The notes below the pieces were generated by a model. That model had not been told where the DNA came from, did no database searches, and saw nothing but the letters and a program-made list of their open reading frames with translations. DNA of 64,000 nt from positions 155,375 through 219,374 of the forward strand of contig NZ_QKPO01000011.1 in the NCBI RefSeq assembly GCF_003258355.1. Direction: 5' to 3'. Shown here in pieces: positions 8,799 through 17,416 of this stretch (the first letter of the stretch is position 1; each line of letters opens with the position of its first letter). The DNA is from Confluentibacter sediminis (lineage in GTDB: Bacteria > Bacteroidota > Bacteroidia > Flavobacteriales > Flavobacteriaceae). The position numbers and the translations under genes are program-made.

Positions 8799-9314
8799 TT
8801 AGCTATTCAAAAACAATGCCTTTAAAGCAATAGCATCATGAGGCTTCATTTTGCCTGCCAACACCAGGCTCAATTCTTTTCTTCGTAAGGCAGCTTCAAA
8901 ACGCTTTTTTTCTAAATCTGTTTCTGGAATTAATTCTGGAACACTTAAAGGCCTTCCTGCTTCATCAACAGCAACAAAAGTATAAATCCCCTCGTTAGCT
9001 TTAGATTTCTCACCAGACTCCCTATCTTCAATCCAAACATCAATATAAACTTCCATAGACGTTTTAAAAGCGCGAGATACTTTGGCTTCAACAGTTACAA
9101 CACTACCAAGAGGGATAGGTTTTGAAAAAGCAACATGATTAACCGAAGCTGTAACCACTATATGCCGACAATGTCTACTCGCGGAAATACTGGCCGCTCT
9201 GTCCATACGAGCGAGCAATTCGCCACCAAATAAGCTGTTTAAGGCGTTGGTTTCACCGGGTAAAACCACATCGGTAAGGGTTGTTTTTGAGTGTTCGGGA
9301 GTTTTTGCTTGCAT
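8799..9314 (-). CDS. Acyl-CoA thioesterase (hotdog fold)
   Basis: This 171-residue protein should hydrolyse acyl-CoA to free acid and CoA in the cytoplasm. The hotdog signature is NSLFGGELLARMDRAASISA near residue 26, followed by the strand VVTASVNHVAFSKPIPLG. It corresponds to the YciA/BACH-type single hotdog enzymes, and chain-length preference cannot be read. It is a single gene, with a TAACTTTG element 20 nt upstream, convergent with the EnvC operon. Confidence 0.88.
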   Translation of the reverse strand: MQAKTPEHSKTTLTDVVLPGETNALNSLFGGELLARMDRAASISASRHCRHIVVTASVNHVAFSKPIPLGSVVTVEAKVSRAFKTSMEVYIDVWIEDRESGEKSKANEGIYTFVAVDEAGRPLSVPELIPETDLEKKRFEAALRRKELSLVLAGKMKPHDAIALKALFLNS

Positions 9315-9333
9315 TCAATAATTTTTGAAAAAG

Positions 9334-9341
9334 CAAAGTTA
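9334..9341 (-). promoter_or_regulatory. -7 element TAACTTTG before the thioesterase gene
   Basis: The minus strand reads TAACTTTG, a full match to TAnnTTTG, 19 nt before the ATG. No convincing -33 box was found. Confidence 0.45.
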
Positions 9342-9370
9342 CATATTAAGAAATAAAATTTAAGCTAAAA

Positions 9371-10306
9371 CTAATCCAATTCTTTAACTTCTAACCAAGC
9401 ATCTTGGTTGTTTTCTTTTTTAATGGTTCTTAATGCATTAAGTGCTTCTAGTCTATCTTCATAACTAGCATAAACCACCACGTGCAATCCATATTTGTTA
9501 ACACCAATTTTTCGAGCATTATATCCTAAAGCTTTTAGTTGTTCAACTTTTTTATCTGAATTCTCTTCAACTCTAAAAGCACCAGCAACAATATGGTAAT
9601 TTCCAGATTGTTTGGTAACGTTTAGTGTAATAGCCGGAAGCGTATTTAAGGTGAAAGTAGCCTGTTGAATTTTAGTATCTAATTGTTGAGCGGCTTTTTC
9701 TTGAGCTATTTCGTTATAAGTTTCAATGTCATTAACATAATAGTTTGAGGCAGCAAAACCACCAACAGTCAAAGCAATTAACGCAACGGCAGCATATTTT
9801 AAATAAGGTCTGGATTTACGTTTTTCTTGGGTAATTGTAATAGGAATAACTTTTTCTAAGTTTTCAACCTCTGTTTTGTATTCGTCTCTCGTGATAGCAG
9901 GAGAGACAAATTGAGATAGACCAAAGGCTTCTGTCAAGTAGTTTAAACGATAAGATGGTTGAAACAGAATTTTTCCTTCATTATTAAAGTTTAACTCACC
10001 AATATTATCAAAAGTAACAGTCTTTCCTTGTGTTAAGCTATCTTTTAAACTTTTTACGCGAGTTTCTATTTTTTGAATCGCAACTTCAAAAGGAATTTTT
10101 TCTACATCGGCAATATAATGAGCCAACAAGCCATCGTTTTTTTGAATTTGTTCATTAAATGATAACACTTTTTTTGGGGCATAAAAAGTGTTATTGGAGT
10201 CATCAATAAATGCTGTTACTCTCTGTGTTAAAAAAGCTCCAAATTCAGGAACAGTAACACATTCATATCTGTAAAGTAAATCGCTTATGTAGGTTTCTAA
10301 TTGCAT
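9371..10306 (-). CDS. HU-CCDC81-like and SPOR domain protein
   Basis: This 311-residue protein has an N-terminal HU/CCDC81-type domain (about 1-75, VTVPEFGAFLTQR then VLSFNEQIQKNDGLLAHYI), one transmembrane helix (about 169-191), and a C-terminal SPOR domain (about 234-309, GNYHIVAGAFRVEENSDKK). SPOR domains bind denuded septal glycan strands, so the protein probably links a cytoplasmic domain to the division-site wall. In Bacteroidota this architecture is common but poorly studied. It is divergent from dprA, with a promoter element only 4 nt before the ATG. Confidence 0.85.
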   Translation of the reverse strand: MQLETYISDLLYRYECVTVPEFGAFLTQRVTAFIDDSNNTFYAPKKVLSFNEQIQKNDGLLAHYIADVEKIPFEVAIQKIETRVKSLKDSLTQGKTVTFDNIGELNFNNEGKILFQPSYRLNYLTEAFGLSQFVSPAITRDEYKTEVENLEKVIPITITQEKRKSRPYLKYAAVALIALTVGGFAASNYYVNDIETYNEIAQEKAAQQLDTKIQQATFTLNTLPAITLNVTKQSGNYHIVAGAFRVEENSDKKVEQLKALGYNARKIGVNKYGLHVVVYASYEDRLEALNALRTIKKENNQDAWLEVKELD

Positions 10307-10310
10307 AAAA

Positions 10311-10318
10311 CAAAGTTA
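10311..10318 (-). promoter_or_regulatory. -7 element TAACTTTG, leaderless configuration
   Basis: The minus strand reads TAACTTTG followed by TTTT and then ATG, so transcription would begin at or next to the start codon. This suggests a leaderless mRNA for the SPOR-protein gene. Confidence 0.45.
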
Positions 10319-10408
10319 AAAAATTATACTTGTAGATAAAATTTAGACGTAAGTATTTATTAACAGAATAAAAATTCTTTTATTTATGTTCAAATTCAAA
10401 ACTTTACA

Positions 10409-11512
10409 GTGACCGAAACCGATTTGCTTTACAATTTAGCGTTACAACATGTACCGAATATTGGTGATATCATAGCGAAACGATTGATACATCATTGTGG
10501 TTCTGCTGAAATTGTTTTAAAGGAGAAAAAGCAAAATCTGCTTAAAATTGATGGTATTGGAAGTGTTATTGTAGGAGAATTATTTAAATCGTACCATTTA
10601 AAGGAAGCCGAAAAAGAGATTGATTTTATAAACAACAATAACATTCAAGTGTCTTATTTTAAAGATGAAGAATATCCAGAAAAACTAAAGCATTGTATTG
10701 ATGGGCCTATTTTGTTATTTCAAGCGGGAGCAATTCATTTAAAAAAACAGAGAATAATTAGTATTGTTGGTTCAAGAAAAATTACCACTAGTGGCATGGC
10801 TTTTTGTGAAGATTTAGTTGAAAAACTAGCGATTTATAATCCAGTTATTGTTTCTGGATTCGCTTACGGTACAGATATTACAGCTCATAAAGCTGCTATT
10901 AAACACAATTTACAAACCATAGGCTGTTTGGCTCATGGGTTAAATCAAATTTATCCCAAAGTTCATAAAAAGTACATGGTAACCATGGAAAGAAATGGTG
11001 GATTTTTTACCGACTTTTGGAGTAGCGATACCTTTGATAAAAATAATTTTTTAAAGCGAAATAGAATTATTGCGGGGCTAAGCGAGGCTACTATTGTGAT
11101 AGAATCTGCTGAAAAAGGAGGAAGCCTAGTAACTGCCGATATCGCTAATTCTTATAATAGGGATGTGTTTGCAGTTCCGGGAAGAACAACAGATATACAA
11201 AGTTCTGGTTGCAATAATTTAATAAAGTATCAAAAAGCACACATGCTCACTAACCCATTTGATGTGCCTTATATGTTGAATTGGCAGTTAGAAGAAGCCA
11301 TAAAACCAACCGTTCAAAAACAATTGTTTGTTGAGTTAGACGATAGTGAAAAGTCGATTTACAATTACCTAAAAGAAAACAATAAGCAACAATTAGATGT
11401 GATTGCTATAGAATGTCAAATACCTATTTTTAAAGTTGCAAGCCTATTATTAAACATGGAACTTAAAGGGGTTGTCAGACCTTTACCAGGGAAATTGTTT
11501 GAGGTTGTTTAG
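10409..11512 (+). CDS. dprA: DNA-processing protein DprA
   Basis: This 367-residue protein protects incoming single-stranded DNA and loads RecA during natural transformation. The N-terminal helix-hairpin-helix/SAM-like region includes LQHVPNIGDIIAKRLI. The extended Rossmann fold carries SIVGSRKIT, SGFAYGTDITAHKAA, CLAHGLNQIYP and KGGSLVTADIA, all family hallmarks. A small winged-helix tail begins near residue 305. The start is a GTG directly before TETDLLYNLAL, and no ATG fits. No other competence gene is in the window, although recA is 9 kb away. Confidence 0.95.
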   Translation: MTETDLLYNLALQHVPNIGDIIAKRLIHHCGSAEIVLKEKKQNLLKIDGIGSVIVGELFKSYHLKEAEKEIDFINNNNIQVSYFKDEEYPEKLKHCIDGPILLFQAGAIHLKKQRIISIVGSRKITTSGMAFCEDLVEKLAIYNPVIVSGFAYGTDITAHKAAIKHNLQTIGCLAHGLNQIYPKVHKKYMVTMERNGGFFTDFWSSDTFDKNNFLKRNRIIAGLSEATIVIESAEKGGSLVTADIANSYNRDVFAVPGRTTDIQSSGCNNLIKYQKAHMLTNPFDVPYMLNWQLEEAIKPTVQKQLFVELDDSEKSIYNYLKENNKQQLDVIAIECQIPIFKVASLLLNMELKGVVRPLPGKLFEVV

Positions 11513-11517
11513 GATTG

Positions 11518-11560
11518 TCATTGACTTCGTCGAATCTTCGATTTCCTGCGCAGGCGGAAT
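11518..11560. repeat. REP-like intergenic element, copy 2
   Basis: This holds the second copy of CGAATCTTCGATTTCCTGC (11531-11549), followed by GCAGGCGGAAT, which pairs back on the TTCCTGC to form a hairpin between the convergent dprA and trpS genes. Confidence 0.55.
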
Positions 11561-11566
11561 AAAAAA

Positions 11567-12535
11567 TTAATATCCTACTTTTTCTCTAACTCTTTTCAAT
11601 ACACTATCTGCAACCAATTTCGCTTTTTCAGCACCTACAGTTAATGCGGCATCAATCTCGTTGAGGTTATTCATGTAGTAATTATAACGTTCGCGTTGCA
11701 CTGCAAATTTTTCAACAATTAATTCAAACAAAGCTTGTTTGGCATGACCATAACCATAATTGCCATTTTCGTAATTGGCTTTCATGGTTTTTATTTGCTC
11801 ATCATGCGCTAATAATTTATATAAAGCAAAACAGTTGCAGGTTTTCCAATCTTTTGGTTCTTCGAGTGGTGTGCTATCGGTTTCGATCGACATGATTTTC
11901 TTGCGTAGTTTTTTATCATCTAAAAAAATATTGATGGTATTATCTCTACTTTTACTCATTTTTTCACCATCTGTACCAGGAATAAGCATGATGTTTTCTT
12001 CAATTTTTCCTTCTGGAAGAACAAAAACATCTCCCATTTTTGCATGAAAACGAGATGCCACATCGCGTGTCATTTCAATATGTTGCAATTGGTCTTTACC
12101 AACGGGAATAATTTCAGCATCATACAATAAAATATCGGCGGCCATAAGCATGGGATAGAAAAACAACCCAGAATTGACATCTTCCAATCTATCGGCTTTA
12201 TCTTTGAAACCGTGAGCCAGTGTTAAACGCTGGTAAGGAAAAAAGCAACTTAAATACCAAGATAATTCGGTTACTTGTGGAATATCACTCTGTCTATAAA
12301 ATACGGTTTTTTCAATGTCCAATCCAAAAGCTAACCAAGTAGCAGCTACCGAATAAGTGTTTTGTCTTAACATTTCGGCATCCTTAATCTGCGTTAAAGT
12401 ATGTAAATTGGCAATAAATAAAAACGAATCATTTTCAGGATTGTTCGCCATGTCTATTGCTGGTAAAATTGCGCCTAAAATGTTTCCTAAATGCGGTGTG
12501 CCCGTACTTTGTATGCCAGTAAGTATTCTTGCCAT
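11567..12535 (-). CDS. trpS: Tryptophan--tRNA ligase
   Basis: This class I synthetase charges tRNA-Trp. I place the start at the ATG giving MARILTGIQSTGTPHLGN (322 residues, normal length). The open frame runs 42 codons further upstream, but that part is REP-like and promoter sequence and is not conserved protein. The HIGH-equivalent is PHLGN near residue 13 and the KMSKS loop is GEKMSKSRDN near 190. A TACCTTTG promoter element lies about 70 nt upstream. It is divergent from plsC. Confidence 0.95.
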   Translation of the reverse strand: MARILTGIQSTGTPHLGNILGAILPAIDMANNPENDSFLFIANLHTLTQIKDAEMLRQNTYSVAATWLAFGLDIEKTVFYRQSDIPQVTELSWYLSCFFPYQRLTLAHGFKDKADRLEDVNSGLFFYPMLMAADILLYDAEIIPVGKDQLQHIEMTRDVASRFHAKMGDVFVLPEGKIEENIMLIPGTDGEKMSKSRDNTINIFLDDKKLRKKIMSIETDSTPLEEPKDWKTCNCFALYKLLAHDEQIKTMKANYENGNYGYGHAKQALFELIVEKFAVQRERYNYYMNNLNEIDAALTVGAEKAKLVADSVLKRVREKVGY

Positions 12536-12540
12536 AATAT

Positions 12541-12586
12541 TTCTTGCCTTTTCAGCTCTGCTCAAGATAAACTTCAGCAGGAATCT
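12541..12586. repeat. REP-like element, diverged copy
   Basis: TTCTTGCC near 12541 pairs with GCAGGAATC near 12577-12585 around an internal hairpin region (GCTCTGCTC). It resembles the other two elements in its ends (TTCCTGC / GCAGGAA), and lies in the leader of trpS. Confidence 0.35.
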
Positions 12587-12604
12587 TTTAATTAAACTAA
12601 AAAG

Positions 12605-12612
12605 CAAAGGTA
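12605..12612 (-). promoter_or_regulatory. -7 element TACCTTTG before trpS
   Basis: The minus strand reads TACCTTTG, a full TAnnTTTG match. With a start at 12535 this gives a leader of about 60 nt that contains the REP-like hairpin. Confidence 0.45.
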
Positions 12613-12645
12613 ATTGTTTTAGTAAAATAGCTCGATACAATTGTG

Positions 12646-12653
12646 TATTTTTG
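12646..12653 (+). promoter_or_regulatory. -7 element TATTTTTG before plsC
   Basis: TATTTTTG is a full TAnnTTTG match, and the plsC ATG is only 6 nt downstream, so the transcript would be leaderless or nearly so. Confidence 0.45.
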
Positions 12654-12659
12654 ATTTGC

Positions 12660-13397
12660 ATGAAAATTTTTAAATATATCTTTTGGCTATTGTACCGTAT
12701 TTGGTTTTATATACTAGTAGCGAGCCCCATATTCATTGCTTTTCCGATTCTTTTTATTTCTATTTTAAAAGAATCTTGGTATCCATTCTTTTTTAGAATA
12801 GCTCGAATTTGGGCAAAAATTATTTTAATTGGTATGGGCTTTCACTGGCTTATTAAAAGCGAACAGACCCCGGAAAAACATAAAAGTTATATGTTTATTG
12901 CTAACCATACATCTATGACTGACATTATGCTCATGTTGGTTGTCATAAAAAATCCATTTGTGTTTGTTGGTAAAGCGGAATTAGCTAAAATCCCATTATT
13001 TGGTTTTTTCTATAAGCGTACTTGTATTTTAGTCGATAGAACGTCTGAAAAAAGCAGAAAGGCTGTTTTTTTAAGAGCACAGCGGCGATTGAAATCCGGA
13101 TTGAGCATTTGTATTTTTCCTGAAGGCGGTGTGCCGGATGAACATGTAGAATTGGATGACTTTAAAGATGGTGCTTTTAGGTTGGCCATTAATCATAAAA
13201 TACCCATCGTACCATTAACGTTTCCTGATAACAAACAACGGTTTCCTTTTTCTTTTTTTAGTGGAAGCCCAGGCAGGATGCGTGTTAAAGTCCATGAATT
13301 TTTACCAACGGAAGGATTGGACATTAAAGACACGAAAGAGTTAAATAATAAAGCTAGACATATTATTTTAAACCAATTAAAGATTTTTAGTCTTTAA
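12660..13397 (+). CDS. plsC: 1-acyl-sn-glycerol-3-phosphate acyltransferase
   Basis: This 245-residue membrane enzyme adds the second acyl chain to lysophosphatidic acid in phospholipid synthesis. The start at 12660 gives MKIFKYIFWLLYRIWFYI. The longer frame from 12357 is the antisense of trpS. After two N-terminal hydrophobic helices come the acyltransferase motifs: NHTSMTD (the HX4D catalytic motif, near residue 82), KRTCILVDR and FPEGGVPD. It is a single gene divergent from trpS. Confidence 0.92.
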   Translation: MKIFKYIFWLLYRIWFYILVASPIFIAFPILFISILKESWYPFFFRIARIWAKIILIGMGFHWLIKSEQTPEKHKSYMFIANHTSMTDIMLMLVVIKNPFVFVGKAELAKIPLFGFFYKRTCILVDRTSEKSRKAVFLRAQRRLKSGLSICIFPEGGVPDEHVELDDFKDGAFRLAINHKIPIVPLTFPDNKQRFPFSFFSGSPGRMRVKVHEFLPTEGLDIKDTKELNNKARHIILNQLKIFSL

Positions 13398-13583
13398 AAT
13401 TTATTATAGACGCCACCCATTACGGTTTTCCCACAACCATAATTATGCTTTTTTGATGAATTACATAAATTGAGACAATTTTTGTGTAAGAAAATAAAAT
13501 ATTGTTTTTAAGTTTACGGTATAGCAATCCCCTCTCTAAATTATTAATAGCATAAAGATTTAAATAACCAACCCACATAATTT

Positions 13584-15353
13584 ATGCTCATGAAATTAAT
13601 TCAAAAAACCCATTCAAAACGGGGCGCCTACATTTTGGTGGCGTTCATAATGCTTTTTAGCTGTAACAAAGATATTCTTGAAAATACGGTAAGAGAAGAG
13701 GCAAAAGTTCACGGAACGGGAACAACCGTCGGCTATGTTACCGAATCGGATGTGCCCGAAGTGATAGATGCCATAACCGCTTTCACGGGCATTTCATCAT
13801 TAAGCAAGACATCTTCCAATAAAGGGATTAATTATAAAAAGTCCTATATAGATATAAAGCGAATCTTAAAAGCCAAGAACAAAGAGTCCATTACAAACTA
13901 TTCTTTTAGCATAACGGTAGAACATGCCCCATTGAACGAGTTTTACAATTTGATAGTAAATGAGGACGCGAAAGGGAAATTAAGGTCGCCCTATGTCATT
14001 AAATATGTTGTGGACGATGATGCATTGGATGCATTTTTAATGAACGATAAAGACTTCCGTTATTTTAAGGGAAAACAGTACATAATGTCCTTTAATGCGT
14101 TTTTTAAGGACTCCAGTGGGATATTAAGCAAAAGCAGTTCAACAACAAGTGACTGTGTACAAGAAACGGGAATTGACAATACGGGCAATGGCGGTAATGG
14201 GGATTTTTATGACATACCTAATGACCATCCATTAAAAACAGACCCCAATGCCTATGATTATGCACCATATGAATATGGGGAAAGTTATAGGCTTGACTTT
14301 AATACCTATGGTGGCACAGCCGGCAGCACATCATACCAAGATACCGTGAGGGATGAGCAATTTCCTGTAAATGCATTAACAAGCCAAGGTTATTCACAAT
14401 ACGCGGTCAACGTGTCTATCTCATCATCTACCTCAATAACTGGAGTCTCAATTACCGGCTACTATAATTCACAAGGAAGCCTTATTAGTCTTACAGTTAC
14501 CACATTTTTTGGCGGTGGCGGTTCTTCAACAAGGATTATGACATTTATTGCATGGGAGCCGGATGACCATTTGGACAAACAATCCAGTACCTCTAAATCA
14601 CAAATAGACTGTGCGGAAATAGAGGGAGAAATAGGCGTTAACGTTGGGGATTTGAGTGTAAGTATATTGGGCAGGTTGGGCATAAGCTTAAGGTCATCAG
14701 AATCTGTATGGTTAAATACAGAAGCGACCCTATACCAAATATTGAGCATAGACAATTATTTAACTGCCAATGCAGACGCTCAGGGAAATGTTGCTCCTGA
14801 AGCTAAAGCATTTGGTAATGAAATCGTTGATTCTGGAGTAGACAACACTTTAGTTACTGCTTTTCCTTTTGTAAAATATCCTCCAAATAGTAATTATGCA
14901 ACTCAATATCCTAAACTTACAGAATATCTAAAAAATCAGTTGCCAACTATAAACGGCAATAGCACTATTATAAATGCAATTAAAAAATACACAAATCTAA
15001 CAACCACTGAAATTGAAGATCATCTAAAATGGGGAAATGGACCAACTATAAGAATAGAACAACTGGGTTCTCCATATGGTAAATTCAAAAAAAGCACTGA
15101 TCCAAATAGCTTATATTTAGACATTGATTTAGTAAATCAATTAGAAAATACAACACCAAATTCAAATTTAGCGAATGCATTTGCATTTCTAATTGGCGTA
15201 ACTATTTTGCACGAGTATGTTCATTATGGTGACTATAATTATAATGGTGACGCATGGCAATATCCACAGGAGGAAGGTCTGTTATTTGAAAATGATGTTT
15301 ACGGACAAAGCGTTTGGATTAGTAACGCAGAAATTATTTTAAAAAACAACTAA
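13584..15353 (+). CDS. Lipoprotein with C-terminal zincin metallopeptidase toxin domain
   Basis: This 589-residue protein has a signal peptide and lipobox IMLFSC (Cys27), so it should be lipid-anchored. The middle (about 40-390) is unrecognised, with low-complexity and beta-rich parts. The C-terminal 200 residues carry HEYVH (543-547) followed by YGD and a downstream EEGLLFE that could supply the third zinc ligand. The stretch KYTNLTTTEIEDHLKWGNGP resembles the Tox-MPTase3 family of polymorphic toxins as I remember it. Base composition falls from about 40% G+C to about 25-35% near 14750, where the domain begins, as expected for an exchanged toxin tip. A small lipoprotein gene starts 1 nt after the stop, the position of an immunity gene. 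Toxicity is inference. Confidence 0.65.
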   Translation: MLMKLIQKTHSKRGAYILVAFIMLFSCNKDILENTVREEAKVHGTGTTVGYVTESDVPEVIDAITAFTGISSLSKTSSNKGINYKKSYIDIKRILKAKNKESITNYSFSITVEHAPLNEFYNLIVNEDAKGKLRSPYVIKYVVDDDALDAFLMNDKDFRYFKGKQYIMSFNAFFKDSSGILSKSSSTTSDCVQETGIDNTGNGGNGDFYDIPNDHPLKTDPNAYDYAPYEYGESYRLDFNTYGGTAGSTSYQDTVRDEQFPVNALTSQGYSQYAVNVSISSSTSITGVSITGYYNSQGSLISLTVTTFFGGGGSSTRIMTFIAWEPDDHLDKQSSTSKSQIDCAEIEGEIGVNVGDLSVSILGRLGISLRSSESVWLNTEATLYQILSIDNYLTANADAQGNVAPEAKAFGNEIVDSGVDNTLVTAFPFVKYPPNSNYATQYPKLTEYLKNQLPTINGNSTIINAIKKYTNLTTTEIEDHLKWGNGPTIRIEQLGSPYGKFKKSTDPNSLYLDIDLVNQLENTTPNSNLANAFAFLIGVTILHEYVHYGDYNYNGDAWQYPQEEGLLFENDVYGQSVWISNAEIILKNN

Positions 15354-15354
15354 A

Positions 15355-15888
15355 ATGAAATATCTAATCATAGTTTTTGCTCTCCTTTATTCTTGTAAAA
15401 AGGCAGATAGTGATAGAGTAAAATCAAAAATTGACACTCAACCTAAAATTCATTTTTATGAATTCATTTTTGATGAGTTAAAAAAAATTGATACTAATCA
15501 ATTTTATATCACTTATGAAATCATCAATGATTATACACCTAGCTTAGAAATTAAACAGGCTTTAGTAAAAAATAAGGTAATTATAGAGTCAGAAGCGGAT
15601 AAGCTTTCGGATAAGTTTATTAATACGGATTATAGTTTAGAATTATCTTCTAAAACAGAAAGTATATTAAATTCTTCAAAAATTATGCATTCTAAAAAAA
15701 CTGAACTTAATTATACATTCTCTAAGCCTTATCAAATTGATGAAAATAAAATATTAATATTGAATTCAGTTAAATATCGAGACCAATTATCTCAAGATGT
15801 AAAAGGTGGTTCAGAAAGAGCTATTATATTCATTAAAGAAAATAACAATTGGAAAATAAAACAAATAGAAACTTTGAATGAAATATGA
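15355..15888 (+). CDS. Small lipoprotein, candidate immunity protein
   Basis: This 177-residue protein has a very short signal peptide and lipobox LLYSC (Cys14) followed by KKAD. The rest is an unrecognised domain ending in WKIKQIETLNEI, which resembles small secreted alpha+beta proteins. Its ATG lies 1 nt after the stop of the metallopeptidase lipoprotein, and the G+C content matches the toxin domain rather than the N-terminal part of that gene. Tight coupling, small size and envelope location fit an immunity protein against an enzyme that acts outside the cytoplasm. This is inferred from context only. Confidence 0.55.
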   Translation: MKYLIIVFALLYSCKKADSDRVKSKIDTQPKIHFYEFIFDELKKIDTNQFYITYEIINDYTPSLEIKQALVKNKVIIESEADKLSDKFINTDYSLELSSKTESILNSSKIMHSKKTELNYTFSKPYQIDENKILILNSVKYRDQLSQDVKGGSERAIIFIKENNNWKIKQIETLNEI

Positions 15889-15929
15889 CCATAAGTAACG
15901 GATTTAAAATAAATATCAAGGAATATGAA

Positions 15930-15995
15930 TAATCTCTGCTGGAGGCAGTAGTGGGTGTGTTATTTTAAACCAAAGTAAGCTCAACAAAAAAATAA
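15930..15995 (+). other. Possible orphan toxin-cassette remnant
   Basis: A short G+C-rich patch (about 15937-15962) in AT-rich surroundings reads in one frame as ISAGGSSGCVILNQSKLNKK and then stops. It has no start of its own. In polymorphic toxin loci, leftover 3' ends of displaced toxin tips are often found between cassettes, so this may be one. The evidence is weak. Confidence 0.25.
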
Positions 15996-16001
15996 ATTAA
16001 A

Positions 16002-17249
16002 ATGAAAAACAAATTATTACTATTAATTATAATACTTATCTCGTCAAATTTTTCTTTTTCACAAAATGAAATAAAACCAGACATTAATACGATGTCTTTT
16101 CTTGGGAGAGTGCCTCAAAAAACAGAAAGTAATTCTTTATCTGAAAACTTATTAAGAATATTATACTACGATATTCAACCTGAAAATTATCCAAAAATTG
16201 GGTATATGAATAAAAAAGGGGAAATAATTATTAAACCAAAATATAACATGGGTTCTGATTTTTACGATAATTATGCCAACATTATCAAGGACTCTATTTA
16301 TGGTTACGTTAATAAAAATGGAGATGAAGTTTTACTGGATAATTATGATGATGTCTTCTTTTATTATGGGAATACAGGTATTGCTACAAAGAATGGAAAA
16401 TATGGATTAATCAATCGGAAAGGCGATTCATTGACTAGTTTTAAATATACAATGGTTAGTAATTTTGGATTCAATCATTTTGAATGTCAAATAGAAAACA
16501 AAGGAAGTCACATATTAGATTCAGATGGAAAAATCCTTTTTAATAAAGATTTAAATTATGACATAAAAAGCCACTACTTCGATAAAGATTCAATTATTAT
16601 CTACCAAGAAGTAATAAAGGGAAAAAAACTAAAAGGACTTGTGAATATCAAAGGAAAGAATATAATTATTCCTAAATATGAAGAAATATATTTTGTTAAT
16701 GACGATGAACTTTATGCTGTAAAAAATGATAAAAAATTCGGTTTTATAAATAAATCTGGGGAAGAAGTAATCCCTGCTATTTATGATGAAGTAGGCTTTA
16801 ATATAAATGAAAATTTAATCCCGGTACTTAAAGATGGGAAATGGGGTTTCATCAATAGAAAAAATGAAACAAAAATATCATTTGAATATGATGAAGCTTA
16901 TGCGTTTTTGGAACAATTAGCTTTCGTCAAAAAAGGAGATTTTTATGGATGTATTGATACAAAGAATAGAATCAAAGTAAAATTCAACATGGAGAAAACT
17001 GGCTATCCATTTTTCACTAATAGATTAGCTTTATTTAAAGCAAATGGGAAATATGGATTTATTAATAAAAAAGGGAATATTAAAATTCCAGCTATTTATG
17101 AGGAAGCATTACCTTTTACAAACGGTTTAGCGTATGTAGAAATGAATGGAAAAGTTGGATATATTGACAATAAGGGAAAAGAGATAATTCCCATAAAATA
17201 CAAACAACTTTGGTTTGAAAGTAATGGAATTATAAGATTTGCTGAATAG
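16002..17249 (+). CDS. Exported WG-repeat protein
   Basis: This 415-residue protein has a signal peptide (about 1-20, ending NFSFSQ) and about nine WG/KWG-type beta repeats, for example GYMNKKGEIIIKPKYN, FGFINKSGEEVIPAIYDEV, KWGFINRKNETK and KYGFINKKGNIKIPAIYEEA. Such repeats fold into beta-strand modules used in protein binding. It lies 113 nt after the candidate immunity gene, and its low G+C matches the toxin cassette. WG-repeat proteins are frequent near polymorphic toxins and may be further immunity or adaptor proteins, but this one has no direct evidence for that. Confidence 0.8.
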   Translation: MKNKLLLLIIILISSNFSFSQNEIKPDINTMSFLGRVPQKTESNSLSENLLRILYYDIQPENYPKIGYMNKKGEIIIKPKYNMGSDFYDNYANIIKDSIYGYVNKNGDEVLLDNYDDVFFYYGNTGIATKNGKYGLINRKGDSLTSFKYTMVSNFGFNHFECQIENKGSHILDSDGKILFNKDLNYDIKSHYFDKDSIIIYQEVIKGKKLKGLVNIKGKNIIIPKYEEIYFVNDDELYAVKNDKKFGFINKSGEEVIPAIYDEVGFNINENLIPVLKDGKWGFINRKNETKISFEYDEAYAFLEQLAFVKKGDFYGCIDTKNRIKVKFNMEKTGYPFFTNRLALFKANGKYGFINKKGNIKIPAIYEEALPFTNGLAYVEMNGKVGYIDNKGKEIIPIKYKQLWFESNGIIRFAE

Positions 17250-17330
17250 AAAAAAACATTCAGCTAAAATATCCTAAGATGCTTTAAGTGCCAGATATAT
17301 TTTAAGCCAATTGGCAACTGTTCAAAAAAT

Positions 17331-17362
17331 AAAAACTGCCCCGGGGAGAGGCAGTTTTTTTT
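17331..17362. terminator. Bidirectional terminator
   Basis: Stem AAAAACTGCC / GGCAGTTTTT (17331-17340 and 17350-17359) with T runs on both sides, between the plus-strand WG-repeat gene and the minus-strand anti-sigma gene. Confidence 0.85.
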
Positions 17363-17416
17363 CGATATTGTTTTCTATAGGGAGATAGAAAACAATATCC
17401 AGATCTAACCAAAAAC

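Noticed and set aside
12357..12659. N-terminal extension of plsC
   Set aside because: The extra 101 codons are antisense to trpS and its leader and do not look like acyltransferase sequence.
12536..12661. N-terminal extension of trpS
   Set aside because: The 42 extra codons cover a REP-like hairpin and a promoter element, and the family normally starts at MARILTG.
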